Shown here: positions 1-11,302 of the stretch, in pieces
How the letters are laid out: every line of letters begins with the position of its first letter
Position numbering within the stretch: position 1 is the stretch's first letter
Origin: Gnetum montanum
Taxonomy: Eukaryota; Streptophyta; Gnetopsida; Gnetales; Gnetaceae
NCBI GenBank assembly: GCA_015680685.1
Contig: MNCI01025086.1
Span: 136,787 to 200,786, forward strand
DNA: 64,000 bases
Reading direction: 5' to 3'
The notes under the pieces: model-generated
What the model saw: only the letters and a program-made list of their open reading frames with translations
Told to the model about the DNA's origin: nothing
Database searches by the model: none
Program-made: the position numbers and the translations under genes

Positions 1-414
1 GAAATCTCTAAGATAAACATATGTGGAAAGATCGAGAAGAGGATAGTTCCATGCATCACATACAGTGATTCATTAGGTGATGACATGGAGGAAATGTCTC
101 CATGTAACAAGTGTGTCCAAGAAACTCTATAACAAAGATGCCTGTATGTAGCAACCACACAAGAAGTAGTGGACACCTCATGGTTGACAGCTCCTTGTAG
201 GAGCAGAAAAATATGCATGGAACGAACTGAGGAAACTCATGCCAACAACCGTGGCATAGATGCATTGGAACATGAGTGTCACCAACTTCCACCCCTCAAC
301 TTAAGATCATCAATTGGGAGAAGTTGGGCACTTCTTAAAAATTCAAATAGGCGCTCACTATTTTGGATCTCTCCCTTACAACTCATTCATGGGGGAGATG
401 GCCACCTATGCTAA
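1..414 (+). pseudogene. GP-1 gag-protease polyprotein, C-terminal end
   Basis: Frame 1 reads without interruption except for a TAA at 130-132, and ends at the TAA at 412-414. It matches, residue for residue in most places, the part just after the retropepsin fold of the minus-strand element GP-2 (shared stretches include KINI.GKIEKR and PCITYSDS.GDDMEEM). The segment is therefore the tail of a gag-protease protein whose gag and protease core lie left of the window. After it comes only non-coding DNA and then an LTR, so no reverse transcriptase or integrase follows. The internal stop lies where GP-2 has a lysine codon, so this copy is probably dead. The match is to a paralogue inside the window; the protease assignment itself comes from GP-2. 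Confidence 0.7.
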
Positions 415-1712
415 TCACATGGGGTCCTTAGTTATTTTTCAATTTTTTTTGCATGTTTTTGTTTTACAAATTTCTTTAACTTTTCTTATTTTTGTTTTAC
501 ACCATTGTTATACTTTTCTATTTTTTGTGTGCATGTGTGTGTGTCCTCCACCATGTAATTTCGTCACCCAATAAGTTTTCGGGCCGATGGTATGAACTGT
601 TTTTGCATTGATTGCTAATGTTTGGTTTTTACCTTTAAGTTACAATGTTGATACTAAGGTATGTTTCTTTTGATATGGTAGGCAATGAGATCACTTATCC
701 ATCCATCCATCAAAGTCTATGGTTTCTCTTGGCTTGGAAATGTACAGTTCCCTTCCAATAAGAACTTTAATGAACCGGTAACTGGGTATTTCTCAAACTA
801 AGGAAGGACTCAAGGATTGCAAAGGGTGTGACTTCAAAGGAACTTGATGCTTTTATGTTGGTCATTCACTTGGGTACTTGGGTGTTTTCTTCTTGAGTTT
901 TATTATAGTTCCGATGTTATCCAATAATCGGAAGTTGAGACAATAAAAATAAGAAGTCTTTGCATGGTGTGGTCCCCACACATAAAAACACAAAACACAA
1001 AAAAAAAACCAAAGTGAGGATTCAAAGCACACCCCTTAGATGAAATAAAATTTGGGCTGCAAGCACTGGTTATGGAACCAAAGTGTTCCCTCTAACTAAG
1101 GCCCTTCTCAGTTCTCGTTCTCTCCTTTGTTTTGTTGGAATGGTGGTGGCTCGTTGAAGATGCATCCTTGTTATCCAAGCAGATGGTTAACCAAATGCAT
1201 TGATGCAAAGTCACTGGACATGGTTGGTTTAAGCCAAAGTTGGAATGAGATTTGCCAAGTCACATTAATCATAAAACACACAAGGGGTTGTACACCACCT
1301 TGTTCTTGGGATTCCATTCCACTTCTCTTCCCTCCATCCTTCTCTCCATTGTTCACCTCATTGCCGGTTGTATCATTAGTATATATTTTGGTTGATGCAT
1401 TATTTTCTTTTTGGTAAATTCTTCCGGTTAAGACTTTAACTCTTGTTTCCAAAGGACATTCCCCGAGCCTACGGACTCTTTGAATGTGGGTTTGTCAGGG
1501 CATTAAGGGCATGAGCCTGCTTTGGGGAGGACCCACTGACATTCCTATTTGGAACATTAGTTAACTTCTTTTCCTTAACATTTTGCAATTAATTTTATTT
1601 TTGTTCATTTCCATCTTGACATCCACTTCACTGATGCCATAGTTGTCCCTTTTTACCTATCTTTCTTATTCCTTTTCTTTCTCCATTTTAACACTACTAG
1701 AGGTTTGCGATT

Positions 1713-1725
1713 AGTCATGGGGGTA
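1713..1725 (+). promoter_or_regulatory. Internal polypurine-tract-like site (GP-1)
   Basis: The 13-base string agtcatgggggta occurs here and again at 2304-2316 directly against the LTR. The same pair exists in GP-2 (53657-53669 and 53172-53184, minus strand). A second site about 590 bases upstream of the LTR could act as an additional plus-strand primer; this is inference. Confidence 0.4.
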
Positions 1726-2303
1726 CAGGGCCTGCTTTTTTGATTTTTCTCCTAAGCCCCGAATTTTTTCATTTCTCTTCCTAACCCCTACACCTTCGGT
1801 AGTTATCACGTACATCTTCCTAGATCCATATCAGCCATACCACAACCAAGCCAATGAGTTACACCAAAGCAAGGTATTAATTACTTAATGATTCACTTAC
1901 CCTTGCTAATATATGATTGTGTTGTGTGTGCAGATGGCAATCATACAACAATAGAATGGATTTGGAGCAAACACTTGGAATGGAGTAGCGCTGAAGCAGC
2001 TATGCAAGGAGTAGAATGGATAATGCTCTTACAAATGGACAATGGAAGGAGCAATCTAGGCATTGGCAACAGCAAGACTCTTCTCTCTTCTTCTCTTCTC
2101 TTCTCTCTCCTCTTTTCTCTCAGCTGCCAAATGTGGCCTGATGTCATTGTAATAAGGTGTTCACCCTTGTTGTCATGAACACCAGTTTTGTCAAGTCTTG
2201 TAATAATGAACCGTTCACATGTCATTCCATTAGTTCCATTTCCCTTAATAATCCCATACCTATCTGATATTATTGTAAGGAACTCGAGGATGAGTTTTCA
2301 TTC

Positions 2304-2316
2304 AGTCATGGGGGTA
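2304..2316 (+). promoter_or_regulatory. 3' polypurine tract (GP-1)
   Basis: agtcatgggggta ends exactly where the LTR begins (TGATGAG), the position expected of the plus-strand primer site of an LTR retrotransposon. Confidence 0.7.
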
Positions 2317-3277
2317 TGATGAGACGCGAATTGCATAGGCCACGATATCGCATCCCCTACGATATCGCGTACGCGATATCACGTCGTTCCCTATGATATC
2401 GCGTACACGATATCGCGGTCCATCGCTAAATCTATAAATAAGAGGCGACACTCCCCTCATTTAAAATCCTAGGCATAAAGTAGCGAAGCTTTGGTGGATT
2501 GATCACCCCAGAGATAGAATATTTTCCATGTGCCCACAGTAGGAGTCCCCCAAGTGAACGGTTCTTTATTCGAGCAGCTTTGTAACTAAACGCAAGTTGT
2601 GTACGGCAATAAAGATGAGCTTTGTGGATAAACCTTGCAGTGCATGGATAGGTTTAATTAATGTTATTTATTGCTTTCCTAGTAATGCAGTATGAGTACA
2701 ACTTGGTTACGAGCGTTGACAAACGTGTACGGCTAGCCAAGGAATTGGCTACTCATCGTGATTAGATTCTCTCACCCTTTCCTCCTAGAATGTGGGACAA
2801 GTACGACTTGATTACGAACATCTACGGATGTGTACGGCTAGTCAAGGAATCGATTTCTTGTCACAGTTAGGTTAATTAAGTGCCTCAGTACGACCACTTC
2901 GAGCACGTGCGTTACGTGTGGTAATCCCAGTAACGATTAGCGTTTGGTAGCCATAGTTGCACAGTTCAGGGTGTGTACGGCAAGTGGGAATGGATGCTGA
3001 CGCTAGGACTTAGTGCTATAGTTAGAGTTAGTTTTAGTTTCTCAACCCTTCACCGTTTAGCATAGGAGATAAACCGTAAAATACCAAAAAAATCATATAC
3101 CTCGGACTTACGTAACCATACACCGTGACAACAACAAGTAAGTCTGGGAAGACAACGAATGATTAATCCCAAGTGTTCCATGGGGCGTTTAGGTATTTAG
3201 TCTATGGAGTTCGACCAGATCACGCGTGCTACGCTTGTTTCATATGGTTGAGTGTAGGGGTACCTCACCACTCATCA
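2317..3277 (+). repeat. 3' LTR of GP-1
   Basis: 961 bases running from TGATGAG to CTCATCA, a perfect 7-base inverted terminal pair shared by most LTRs in this window. U3 holds a cluster of GATATC palindromes (about 2339-2420) followed by a TATA-like box (ctataaata, 2432-2440). The downstream half has two tandem copies of a roughly 100-base unit. It is the same family as the two LTRs of GP-2. The 5' partner lies left of the window, so the target duplication cannot be checked. Confidence 0.85.
2689..2880 (+). repeat. Tandem pair of ~100-base units inside the LTR
   Basis: Two consecutive units share the pattern gagtac/agtac, acttg.ttacga, a short variable part, cgtgtacggctag.caagg and a variable end. 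Related units occur in the GP-2 LTRs (about 52720-52800 and 59060-59160), and a single relative occurs in the GO LTRs. Confidence 0.5.
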
Positions 3278-4020
3278 AGCACTAAGGATTCCTCAAGAAA
3301 GTGGAGTTGCTAAATGAAAGAATTGGGTGCTATAAGAAATGACCAGAACCTTACTTCATGAATAGCTATTTCCAAAATGAATCAATTACAGAAATAACTC
3401 TCATTCAAGTCATTTAGAATTGAGAGTGAAAAGGATAGGTGGAGAGATCAACAAGATTAAAGATTTAACAATCAAAGATCTCAACAACAAATGTTCTCAA
3501 AGTTAATTCTAACATAAAACTATATTCAAGGCAAAGAAAGGAGGATAATTGAGATATTGAGATTATTAGCCAACATTGTCCATCACACATAGCAAGAGAA
3601 TGATTCATCTTATATTCTTACTTAGCAACAATAATTAATTAAAATATTGGACTACTACTTAGTTTGAATTCTTTTTAATTTTTTGTCTTTTGTAATAACC
3701 ACAATCTTTCTTATTGCTTTTTTCTTAGTTTCAGCTGTAACCTTCTCATGATGATGTTTATTTGTTGTTTTAGTTGCAATCTTCTTTTGTTATTCTCTTG
3801 AATCATCACACCATTATATCATTTTCAATATCAAAGATATACGCAAAATTACTAGATGAAGCAAAAGGGTGTATAATGTTAGATTAATAAATAATCAACA
3901 AAAAAAATATAGAGAGGAAGTCAATAGACTTTAGACTCACAATGAAGGTGATAAAAATGTTACAAAATTCGTAGTAATGAATACCTCCAATGTGACATTA
4001 TTGTCAAAAGTTAGGGAAAA
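3278..4020. other. AT-rich stretch with nothing recognised
   Basis: No convincing open frame, repeat boundary or RNA gene is visible. It lies between the GP-1 LTR and the LINE remnant and may include decayed 5' LINE sequence. Confidence 0.4.
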
Positions 4021-6240
4021 ACATGTTATTTAACACTAAGTGTATAGAAGCTCAATTGCAAGTTAAAAGAGCTAATCATGATTTGGAGGTCATTAAAACA
4101 TATAATAATCTTATTGAATTGAAGAAAAGGAAATTTATTAGGGAGCATCAAGCATAACTCTTTAATATGATTAAGAAGAATCTTGAGGCCTATTTGCAAC
4201 ATTTTCGTCAAAAATACTAGAAAAGATGAGATTTTAATTTTTTAGCAATTACTAATTTCTTTGGAGCTCTCTTTAAATATGAATAGGTCATCCATATCCA
4301 CTCCATCTCTTAGGTGCCTCTATACATCACTCAAACTAAGGCAAATGAAAGATGGGCTCAACTAGCTTTTGGTAAAGCAACAGATGCTTCAGGCTTAAAT
4401 GAGGAGGAACCATGGTTTATAAAGAAGTTTGTAAACTTTTAAATACAACTCTCTAGAATTATTTTCTAAAATATTGGTGCATTAGAAGAGTAGTAGTGTT
4501 TCTTTAAAAAGTTGATAGAAATAACCTTAATAATTATAGGTTTATTATGATTAGCCACCGCTCTACAAAATTATTAGGTAATATCTTTCTGAGAAGGCTT
4601 AATAGTTAGGTAGAATTAAACAATGTTTAGGCAAGTTCATAAGTAGCTTTTAGGCAACATTGCTCCATAGTGGATGGATTGATTGTATTAAGGTATTATA
4701 TAGGCCAAGCTAAAGGACTATCTAATAAGGTTTATCTTGCTTTATGGATTTTTTGAAAGCTTATGACTCTATTATTTGGTATAAAATATGGAGGTGGTTG
4801 TAGAATATTAATACTTTTGGAGAAATTTTATCTGCTATTCAAAAGTTGTATAGTTTAGTACAAATTATGTTCTTGAATAATAACACATAAGAAAAATTTA
4901 TTCTAAATAGAAATATTAGGCTAGAGCAAGGATGTCCACTTTCACCCACTTAATTTGACATCTTCATTGACAAATTAGAATAATGGATGTCATCTATTGC
5001 ATTGGATTCTATTAAAGTTGGAAATTTTAGTATAAATATTTTAATATTTTTTGATGATGTAGTTCTTAGAGCAAAAAAAGAACAAATGAATTTTATGCTT
5101 CAAATTTTAGATAATTTTTTTATTTTCTTAGGGATGAAAACCAGAAAAACCAAAATGATAGTGTGTGTTACAAAACATTTTTAGATGATTTTTATATTGT
5201 TTCATAGAAATTTGAAATTTTTTCTTCATATAAGTATTTAGGCATCTCAGTTTTAAATAGATATACTTGGCAAGATTGTATTTCTCAAAGAGTTTTAAAT
5301 AATATGCATGTTTTGTATTTAGTTTGTAGTAAATGTGCACAAGAATATATTTGAGCATCAAATGCTCATAGAAAAATGTACAATCAACTTATTCAGCTAG
5401 TTGTATTATACGATTGTGAAACATAGGGACCAAATTTACTTATAGCATAATGAAAATGTTTGGAATGTATCCAAAAATAATTTTTATTGCATGAACTTCA
5501 GGTAAAGACTCAAACTCCATATGATATTTTATTAACAAAAGTAGATATAATATCTATAGAAATTGCACCTCTTGAAAAATTTCTATAGTTTTATAAAAAG
5601 ATTCTTGTTAGGAATGGCATCCACCTATCCACAAAAGTTTATAAGGCCACTGATGAAAAAGTATGGTTCAATGATCAATAAAATGGCTTCAAAAATGAAA
5701 TATTAAAAATGAAGATTTAAATTTGAGCTTTAAGGATCTGAAAATAAAGATTAGACAAAAGGCATTAAAGTACATGTGGGAACAACAATATGACAAAAAG
5801 TAATTTTATTTGAAGCATATTCAAGGCAGATCCTTAACAAAAATATCTACTTATTTATTTGCTGCTATTTCCAAACAAGGTAAGGTGGCAATCAAATGTC
5901 CTTATGTGGGATTTCACTATCTATTAATTGAAACAGAGAGATGGATTAATCTTCAAAGAGAACAACACATCTATAGATTTTATATACATGCAGTAGTGAA
6001 AGATAAAGAGCATATCTTTCTAAATTTTCATTTCTTTAATGCTCTTAGACTCAAATTTTTTATTTAGGAAACAGCTTTGTTACATTTGTTTGAGTTGGAG
6101 GTATCAATTTTGGGTCATCTTTTTAATGAGGTTTTTAAGACCCACCATGACCATATCAAAGCCTTGTAAGAAAAAACTTTTATTCTATAGACCCTTTGTG
6201 GTCTCACAAGGGAATAATTAAAAATTTCCATTTCCACATG
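4021..6240 (+). pseudogene. Decayed LINE (non-LTR retrotransposon) ORF2 remnant
   Basis: Conceptual translation across stops and frameshifts shows non-LTR reverse-transcriptase blocks in order. There is a NNYRFIMIS-like block near 4540, a SSFRQHCSIVDGLIVLRYY block near 4640, an LEQGCPLSPT..FDIFIDKLE block at about 4920-4980, a FFDDVVL block (the FADD box) near 5045, and an FLGMKTRKTKM block at 5125-5155. Further on come a CETWG block near 5415, a TPYDILLTKVD block near 5515, and a C-terminal region (5810-6067) ending in a cysteine/histidine-poor relic of the usual zinc-finger (DKEHIFLNF). The blocks and their order fit the LINE family; no clade was assigned. The endonuclease part was not recognised. 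Many stops make it a dead fossil. Confidence 0.7.
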
Positions 6241-6267
6241 TGTTGGGTTTAATGCTAAGAGCTAACA

Positions 6268-6330
6268 CCCCTTAGTAGCTTAGTGGCATTGTTTCAAGAA
6301 TCTTCAAAAATTAGGTTTAAATCTTCAAAG
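6268..6330 (+). repeat. tRNA-derived SINE-like head (A and B box)
   Basis: tagcttagtgg at 6276-6286 fits a tRNA-type A box and aggtttaaatcttc at 6313-6326 fits a diverged B box, with normal spacing between them. No complete tRNA cloverleaf was found, so a SINE remnant is more likely than a tRNA gene. The 3' end is not defined. Confidence 0.4.
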
Positions 6331-6947
6331 ATGGTTTATCTCAGAATTGTATTTTCTAGTAGTGTAATCCTTATGAGGATCAAAGCTATTCAATAAAGTA
6401 AATTGAGAATTATAAGCTTTTGGTAGGATTTGAAGCTATTTAGTAAGATCACTAAGGAGGTTTTTTTAACTTGTGTTTTACAATCTTGAGAAAGTTGTTT
6501 GTATGATTGCTAGTTAGTTATTAAAATCATATTTCTGAAGAAGAAGAATGATAGATGTGTTAGATGCATTCCTAACTGGGAAGTGTCATTGGGACTTATT
6601 AATAAGCACTTTAATGTACCTTATGGTTTTTTTGTACTAATAATGAATAAAAAGGAAGTAATTCAAGTAAATAAAAAAGAAAATCAATTTAGTAAATAAA
6701 AATTAAGTGATTTATTCAACAAAGTGAACACATTTAATTAACAATGAGTGAAGAAGATATATTAATTATTGAGAAAGTATTTCACTAAACCACCTAAGCC
6801 AAAGAAGCAACATGGAATTGTGTGAACATAATTTTTAAAATTAAAACTAAAATTTTTACTTATGATCACTGAGACCCCTTGGATCTATAAGACCAATTTC
6901 AAAGTTTCTTTTATGGAATTTTTTTTATTTATAACTTAGTGCTACCT
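6331..6947. other. Nothing recognised
   Basis: AT-rich sequence. It may include the body of the SINE-like element that starts at 6268. No gene seen. Confidence 0.35.
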
Positions 6948-7012
6948 AGTAGAATTGAATCTGTGACCTGGGGACCAAGCCAAGACCCTTACCACTAGGC
7001 TATCATTTCATT
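6948..7012 (-). repeat. tRNA-derived SINE-like head, minus strand
   Basis: Read on the minus strand, tagcctagtgg (7002-6992) is an A-box-like site. It is followed by ttggcttggtccccagg, then cagattcaattct (about 6963-6950) as a diverged B box. This is a typical layout of plant tRNA-derived SINEs. An A/T-rich tail follows on the minus strand. No intact tRNA fold was confirmed. Confidence 0.45.
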
Positions 7013-7480
7013 ATTGAACCCTATTCACCCTTTTAGAGTGCCAAAAGATATTGAGCTACAAGGATGAGATAAGCAAGGAAGAAAGAACAATTCAATGAAA
7101 AGGGTAAGACAATTTTTAACACTACAAGTCATTGTCCAAGTATGAGAGATTACAAAAGATAAACTCTACCTCTGTACATGTTAATGCAATTTTCTCTTTT
7201 CCTAAATATCTTTAGTGGTAGTGATTGTTTTAGGTGCAATGAGGATAAAACGTCATAGTCATAAAAATTGACTAGATCAAATCTCATAGGAGACATCACT
7301 ATTATTGACCAACTATAAATGTATGGAATATATTCCCTTACATACCCTCTTTAGAAAGTTGATCAGTGATCACAAGTTTGGAAAAGTATTGCAAATTTAT
7401 ATAAAATAACATTGTATCCATTCATTGAGATTGTCATTGTTGATACAATGTATTATTTAAGTGATGTTGTAAATTACAAA
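7013..7480. other. Nothing recognised
   Basis: AT-rich flank of the SL element. No gene or repeat structure seen. Confidence 0.35.
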
Positions 7481-7485
7481 AGCTA

Positions 7486-8511
7486 TTTTGACCTTTTGGT
7501 ATGTCAAAACCTTAAGGAAAATGAAGAAAATGGCATGTTTGAACTCCACAATGAGATCTAAGAACTCAAGGAAATGAGATCTATGACAAGATATCAAAAT
7601 GAAGACTAGATGGACAAGATGAGAGGATGGATAAAAACGAAGGCTACAAATCAAATTAAGATGCTCTAAGGATTGGAAAGAAGGTAAATTAATAGGAAAA
7701 GCCTCAGAAGTCAGAGCTTAAAAGTTGAGAATATTTCTTTGAAAAATGATAGACATCTACCTACAAATGTCTCATTTGCAAGTGAGATGTCTTTCCAAAA
7801 TTGAGGCCAATCTCAATTAGATGTCCCAACTTTGAAGTAGATGTCTTTACTAGCTGTTTGGTAGTCGTTGCATGAATTTCAAGAAGTATTCAAAAACTTT
7901 GAGGCTATAAGATGATGTTAAAATGTTGGAAATTATGAAAACATTATTCACAAATTTACTCCTAATTGTGTATTCTATGCAATTCTATTTTTGCTCTTCA
8001 TTGTAACATCATTTGCTTGATTGTAAGTTGTATTAAGCTTCAAGTACAAGGACTTGAAATTTTAGTTACATTCTTTCCTTGTTTCTTTTTCTTTTTCTTG
8101 TAGCCCTATGGGGTTGATGTGCTTCTTGCAAGAAGGCATCCATATTGAGCTTATTCAAACCTTGTAGCATTGAGCATTTTTATAGTGTCAAAATACTCCA
8201 TAATGGAGCTCAATTTTGTAAAGTTTGTGGGGTCCTTGAAATTACATTTTGAGCTTATTGGGACCTTGCAAGATTGAGTGGTTTCACAATGATGAAACTC
8301 TCCATAGTAGAGCTCAGAGCTTGTATAGGGTGTGGTTTCCTTCAAACCATAATTTTTGAAGAAACAAAGTCCAAAGGTGTGCATGAATTTCACCCTCTGA
8401 GTGTAGAGATACCCAAGTTGGGGAACCATGTAAAATTTGGTGTATTTGTGTGGCTAGTGCAATTTTATTTGAGGAAGTTATTCAACCCTCCTTCTAAGTT
8501 CTCAATCCTCA
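7486..8511 (+). repeat. 5' LTR of SL
   Basis: Begins ttttgacc, where the partner LTR has tgttgacc (first bases mutated), and ends tcctca. It is about 1026 bases against 938 for the 3' LTR, so the copies differ by indels. Open frames inside it (for example 8274-8546) have counterparts in the other LTR and are repeat shadows, not genes. Confidence 0.85.
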
Positions 8512-8513
8512 AG

Positions 8514-8525
8514 TGGTATCAAAGC
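8514..8525 (+). promoter_or_regulatory. Primer-binding site, initiator tRNA-Met type (SL)
   Basis: tggtatcaaagc, two bases after the LTR, matches the common plant iMet primer site tggtatcagagc with one change. Confidence 0.8.
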
Positions 8526-10345
8526 TTGGTTATCTCATGTAGATAACTTAACATGAACATGAAAGGGTCAATGAACATTAGACCACTAGCAACTGTTAGA
8601 TTCAATTTGACAAATAAATTGATATGCTTTATCAATTTCTTCTTGGAGTGTTGTATTCAATCCCTCTACTACATCAATAAAGGAAGTCCAGATAATCATA
8701 GGAGTCTTCATAAAGAAGATGAGAACTCCTTTGAAGAAAGGTATGGATTACTTTGCAATGAAATTATTTCTTTTCAAATTCTATGCTTTAAAATGAAAGG
8801 CATCTTACATGAAAAAGAGATAAATATTACAATGATGAATGTTCTTATCCTATGAAAGAAAACTTAGACCTAATAGCTAATATTCAAATACTAACCAAGG
8901 TCATTGAGTAGACAAAGAAGAAAATTTTAGAAAAGCCCAAAGATCAATAGTAAAAGAATGTACACATCAAGGGTTCTTTAGAAAGAATTTGTTCTAGGTT
9001 TGGTAACATAACAAATTTTTTGGACTTGGGTCATACTCTCTACTAAGAAATGTTGGATTTTTTCACTAAGAAGATAATCTATGGGCATCTTCACCTCATC
9101 ATTTTGCTAATATGATAAAGAGGTGTTTCCATTTCTCACATGCCTTTGATTAAAGGCATGAGGAGCCTTAATGAGTATTCAAAAAAGAGAAGCTCCACTT
9201 GTGATGAAGATGTAGAACCCAGTACTAGACCTCAAAAATCAAGGAAGAAGGGATCTACATCACCATCTCAAGCCTCTCCTCAGTTAAGAAGGTCTAAATT
9301 TGTTAGCGGTTAGGTAAGATCTTCTCTAAAGAAGCTGCTTAAGCACTTGCACTCTTGGGATGATTGGCAAGAATCTCTCGTACCTTCATAAGAGAATGGA
9401 AGCAGCTAGAGTCCTTCTTCCTGATGGACACTAGTTTGAGGAGATCACCACTCCTCCCATATTAGATACTAAGAAGGATTGTCTAGCCCCACTTGGACAC
9501 TCAATAGATAATGGGCCTTTCTAAGCTTATGACTTGGGAAATGCATCTGATTCAGAAGTGCTTGACACATCACCAACACGTGTCTAGGGGTAGTTTCCTG
9601 ATCCCATGCAACCTAGACCCAATCTCATCATCAAGATGAAGCTCCATAGAAAATTAAGTAGTACAATATGAGGAGCATATTTGGGACTTCTTCCTAGTGG
9701 AGACTTATCAGTCCTATCACTTATCAGAGGAGGGGTGCTTCTTCATCCTCTCAGTAGGTTTCATCCTAGCATAATCCACTAGCTTCATCTTAATTTCAAG
9801 TGAAACTCTATCTACAATGGGCTCCAAGTTAGATACCATCTTCAGATGACAACAAGAAGTAAGGTTTCTATAGCTATATCACCAATACCAATAGTGATGA
9901 TGATGATGAGGAGGCCTATAGACCTTCTTATGCTACAACTGCTTCTGATGAGTATTTAGATGATGCCACTGAGGTCAGTTATTAGAGTCCTTGGGTGATC
10001 CCTCTTTTTGAGTGATTTCCAAAAAGGAGGAGAATTTTTGGATAGTGATAGTATACATTTGTACATTGTAAATGGATAGTAATAGTATGTTATTTTTGTG
10101 AACTTTATGACCATTGTATATGGATTCATCTACTATGCTATAAAGATACGTTGGCTATTGGAAAGTTTCTGGAAATCCCTTGCTTCTTTTTGAACCTATT
10201 ATCTTGAGCTATTATATTTTTACCACAAGAATACCCTTTGTCTGCCATTGGTATTTATACATTTAAGTATTTTTATAGTTTAGTGTTATTTAAAGTTTAT
10301 GCCAAAATATCTACTAACCCATTTTCTTAAGTTTTGTATATCACC
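8526..10345 (+). pseudogene. SL internal region, decayed coding remnant of unknown type
   Basis: Short stretches in changing frames give protein-like text. One at 8553-8855 is lysine/glutamate rich. A serine-rich basic stretch lies near 9170-9300. An acidic stretch with SDDDDEEAY lies near 9890-9960. No zinc knuckle, protease DSG, YxDD or integrase motif is visible. It may be a gag relic, but the family was not recognised. Stops occur every few dozen codons. Confidence 0.4.
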
Positions 10346-10359
10346 AAAAAGGAGGAGAT
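10346..10359 (+). promoter_or_regulatory. Polypurine tract (SL)
   Basis: aaaaaggaggagat directly precedes the 3' LTR start TGTTGACC, as expected for plus-strand priming. Confidence 0.75.
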
Positions 10360-11297
10360 TGTTGACCTTTTTGTATGTAAAAACCTTAAGGAAAATAGAG
10401 AAAATGGAAATTTTGTGGTGGATAATATTTTTGTAAGACATGAATAAGAACTTCACAATGAGATTTGAGAATGTAAGGAAACTAGATCTATGGCGAGATG
10501 TTAAAAAAACTACATGGAAAAGATGAGAGTATGGATGAAAACAAAGGCTACAAATTAAATGAAGGTGCTCCAAGAACTAGCAAGAAGGAAAATTAATAGG
10601 AAAAATCCTTAGAAGTCAGAGCTCAAATTTGAGAAGACATCTCTACAAATAGTAGACATCTCCTTGTAGATGTTCCACTGTAGATGTTCCATTTGCCAAT
10701 GAGACATTTCTCCTGAATTGAGGCCAATCTTAGTTAGATATCCCAACTTTGAAGGAGACATCTACACTAGTCGTTTGGTAGCCATTGCATGAATTCCAAG
10801 GATTTTTCAAAAACTTCGAGGCTATAATATGATGTCCAAATCTTGGGGCTCCTAATTGTCTGTTCTGTGCAATTCTAGTTTTTCTCTTCATTGTAACATC
10901 ATTTGCTTGATTGTAAGTTGTACTAAGCTTCAAGTTCAAGGACTTGTAAATTTAATTACATTCTTTCCTTGTTTCTGTTCCTTTTTCTTGTAGCCCTATG
11001 GGGTTGATGAGATTTTTGTGAGAATACATTCTTATTGAGCTTGTTGGGATCTTGTGGGGTTGAGTGGTTTTGCAGTAATGAAACACTCTAGAGCAGAGCT
11101 CAAAGCTTGTATAGGGTGTGGTGCTCTTAAAATCATAATTTTTGAAGAAACAAAGTTCAGAGGTATGCACAGATTCTACCCTCTGACTGTGGACACACCC
11201 AAGTTGGGGAACCACATAAAATTTTGTGTATTCGTGTGGCTAGTGCAATTTTATTTGGGGAACGTATTCAACCCCCCTTCTAAGTTCTTGATCTTCA
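10360..11297 (+). repeat. 3' LTR of SL
   Basis: Runs from TGTTGACC to ATCTTCA (TG...CA ends). It aligns with 7486-8511, including a block of short repeated agacatct/gagatgtc-type words in the middle. Confidence 0.85.
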
Positions 11298-11302
11298 AGC
11301 TA

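Larger units (their letters stand above)
415..2316 (+). other. GP-1 3' non-coding region
   Basis: About 1.9 kb between the end of the gag-protease frame and the 3' LTR. It aligns over its whole length with the same region of GP-2 on the other strand (53172-55040). It contains a GT-rich run near 529-543, a conserved box at 1495-1545 also found in the GO elements, an internal polypurine-like site at 1713-1725, a CT-rich stretch at about 2086-2118, and the sequence ctcgaggatgagtt just before the 3' polypurine site. Small open frames here (for example 1127-1417) are only partly conserved between the copies and are not convincing genes. Confidence 0.65.
7481..11302 (+). mobile_element. SL: short LTR retrotransposon with TSD
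   Basis: Two direct repeats of about 1 kb flank a 1.85-kb middle. A 5-base target duplication agcta sits at 7481-7485 and 11298-11302. A primer-binding site for initiator tRNA-Met follows the left repeat, and a polypurine tract precedes the right one. These four signs together define a complete insertion of about 3.8 kb. The middle is too short for gag-pol, and no protease, reverse transcriptase or integrase blocks are visible, so it is non-autonomous. Confidence 0.85.

Noticed and set aside
1127-1417. Small ORF partly shared with 53965-54312 in GP-2, a possible accessory protein.
   Set aside because: Only patches are conserved, the frame is disrupted between copies, and the conservation is no better than in surrounding non-coding sequence.
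6948-7012. Possible tRNA gene on the minus strand.
   Set aside because: A and B boxes are visible but no cloverleaf stems could be formed convincingly; a SINE head is more likely.
8151-8546. Open frames on both strands resembling 10952-11377.
   Set aside because: They are the two LTRs of the SL element; the similarity is explained by the repeat.
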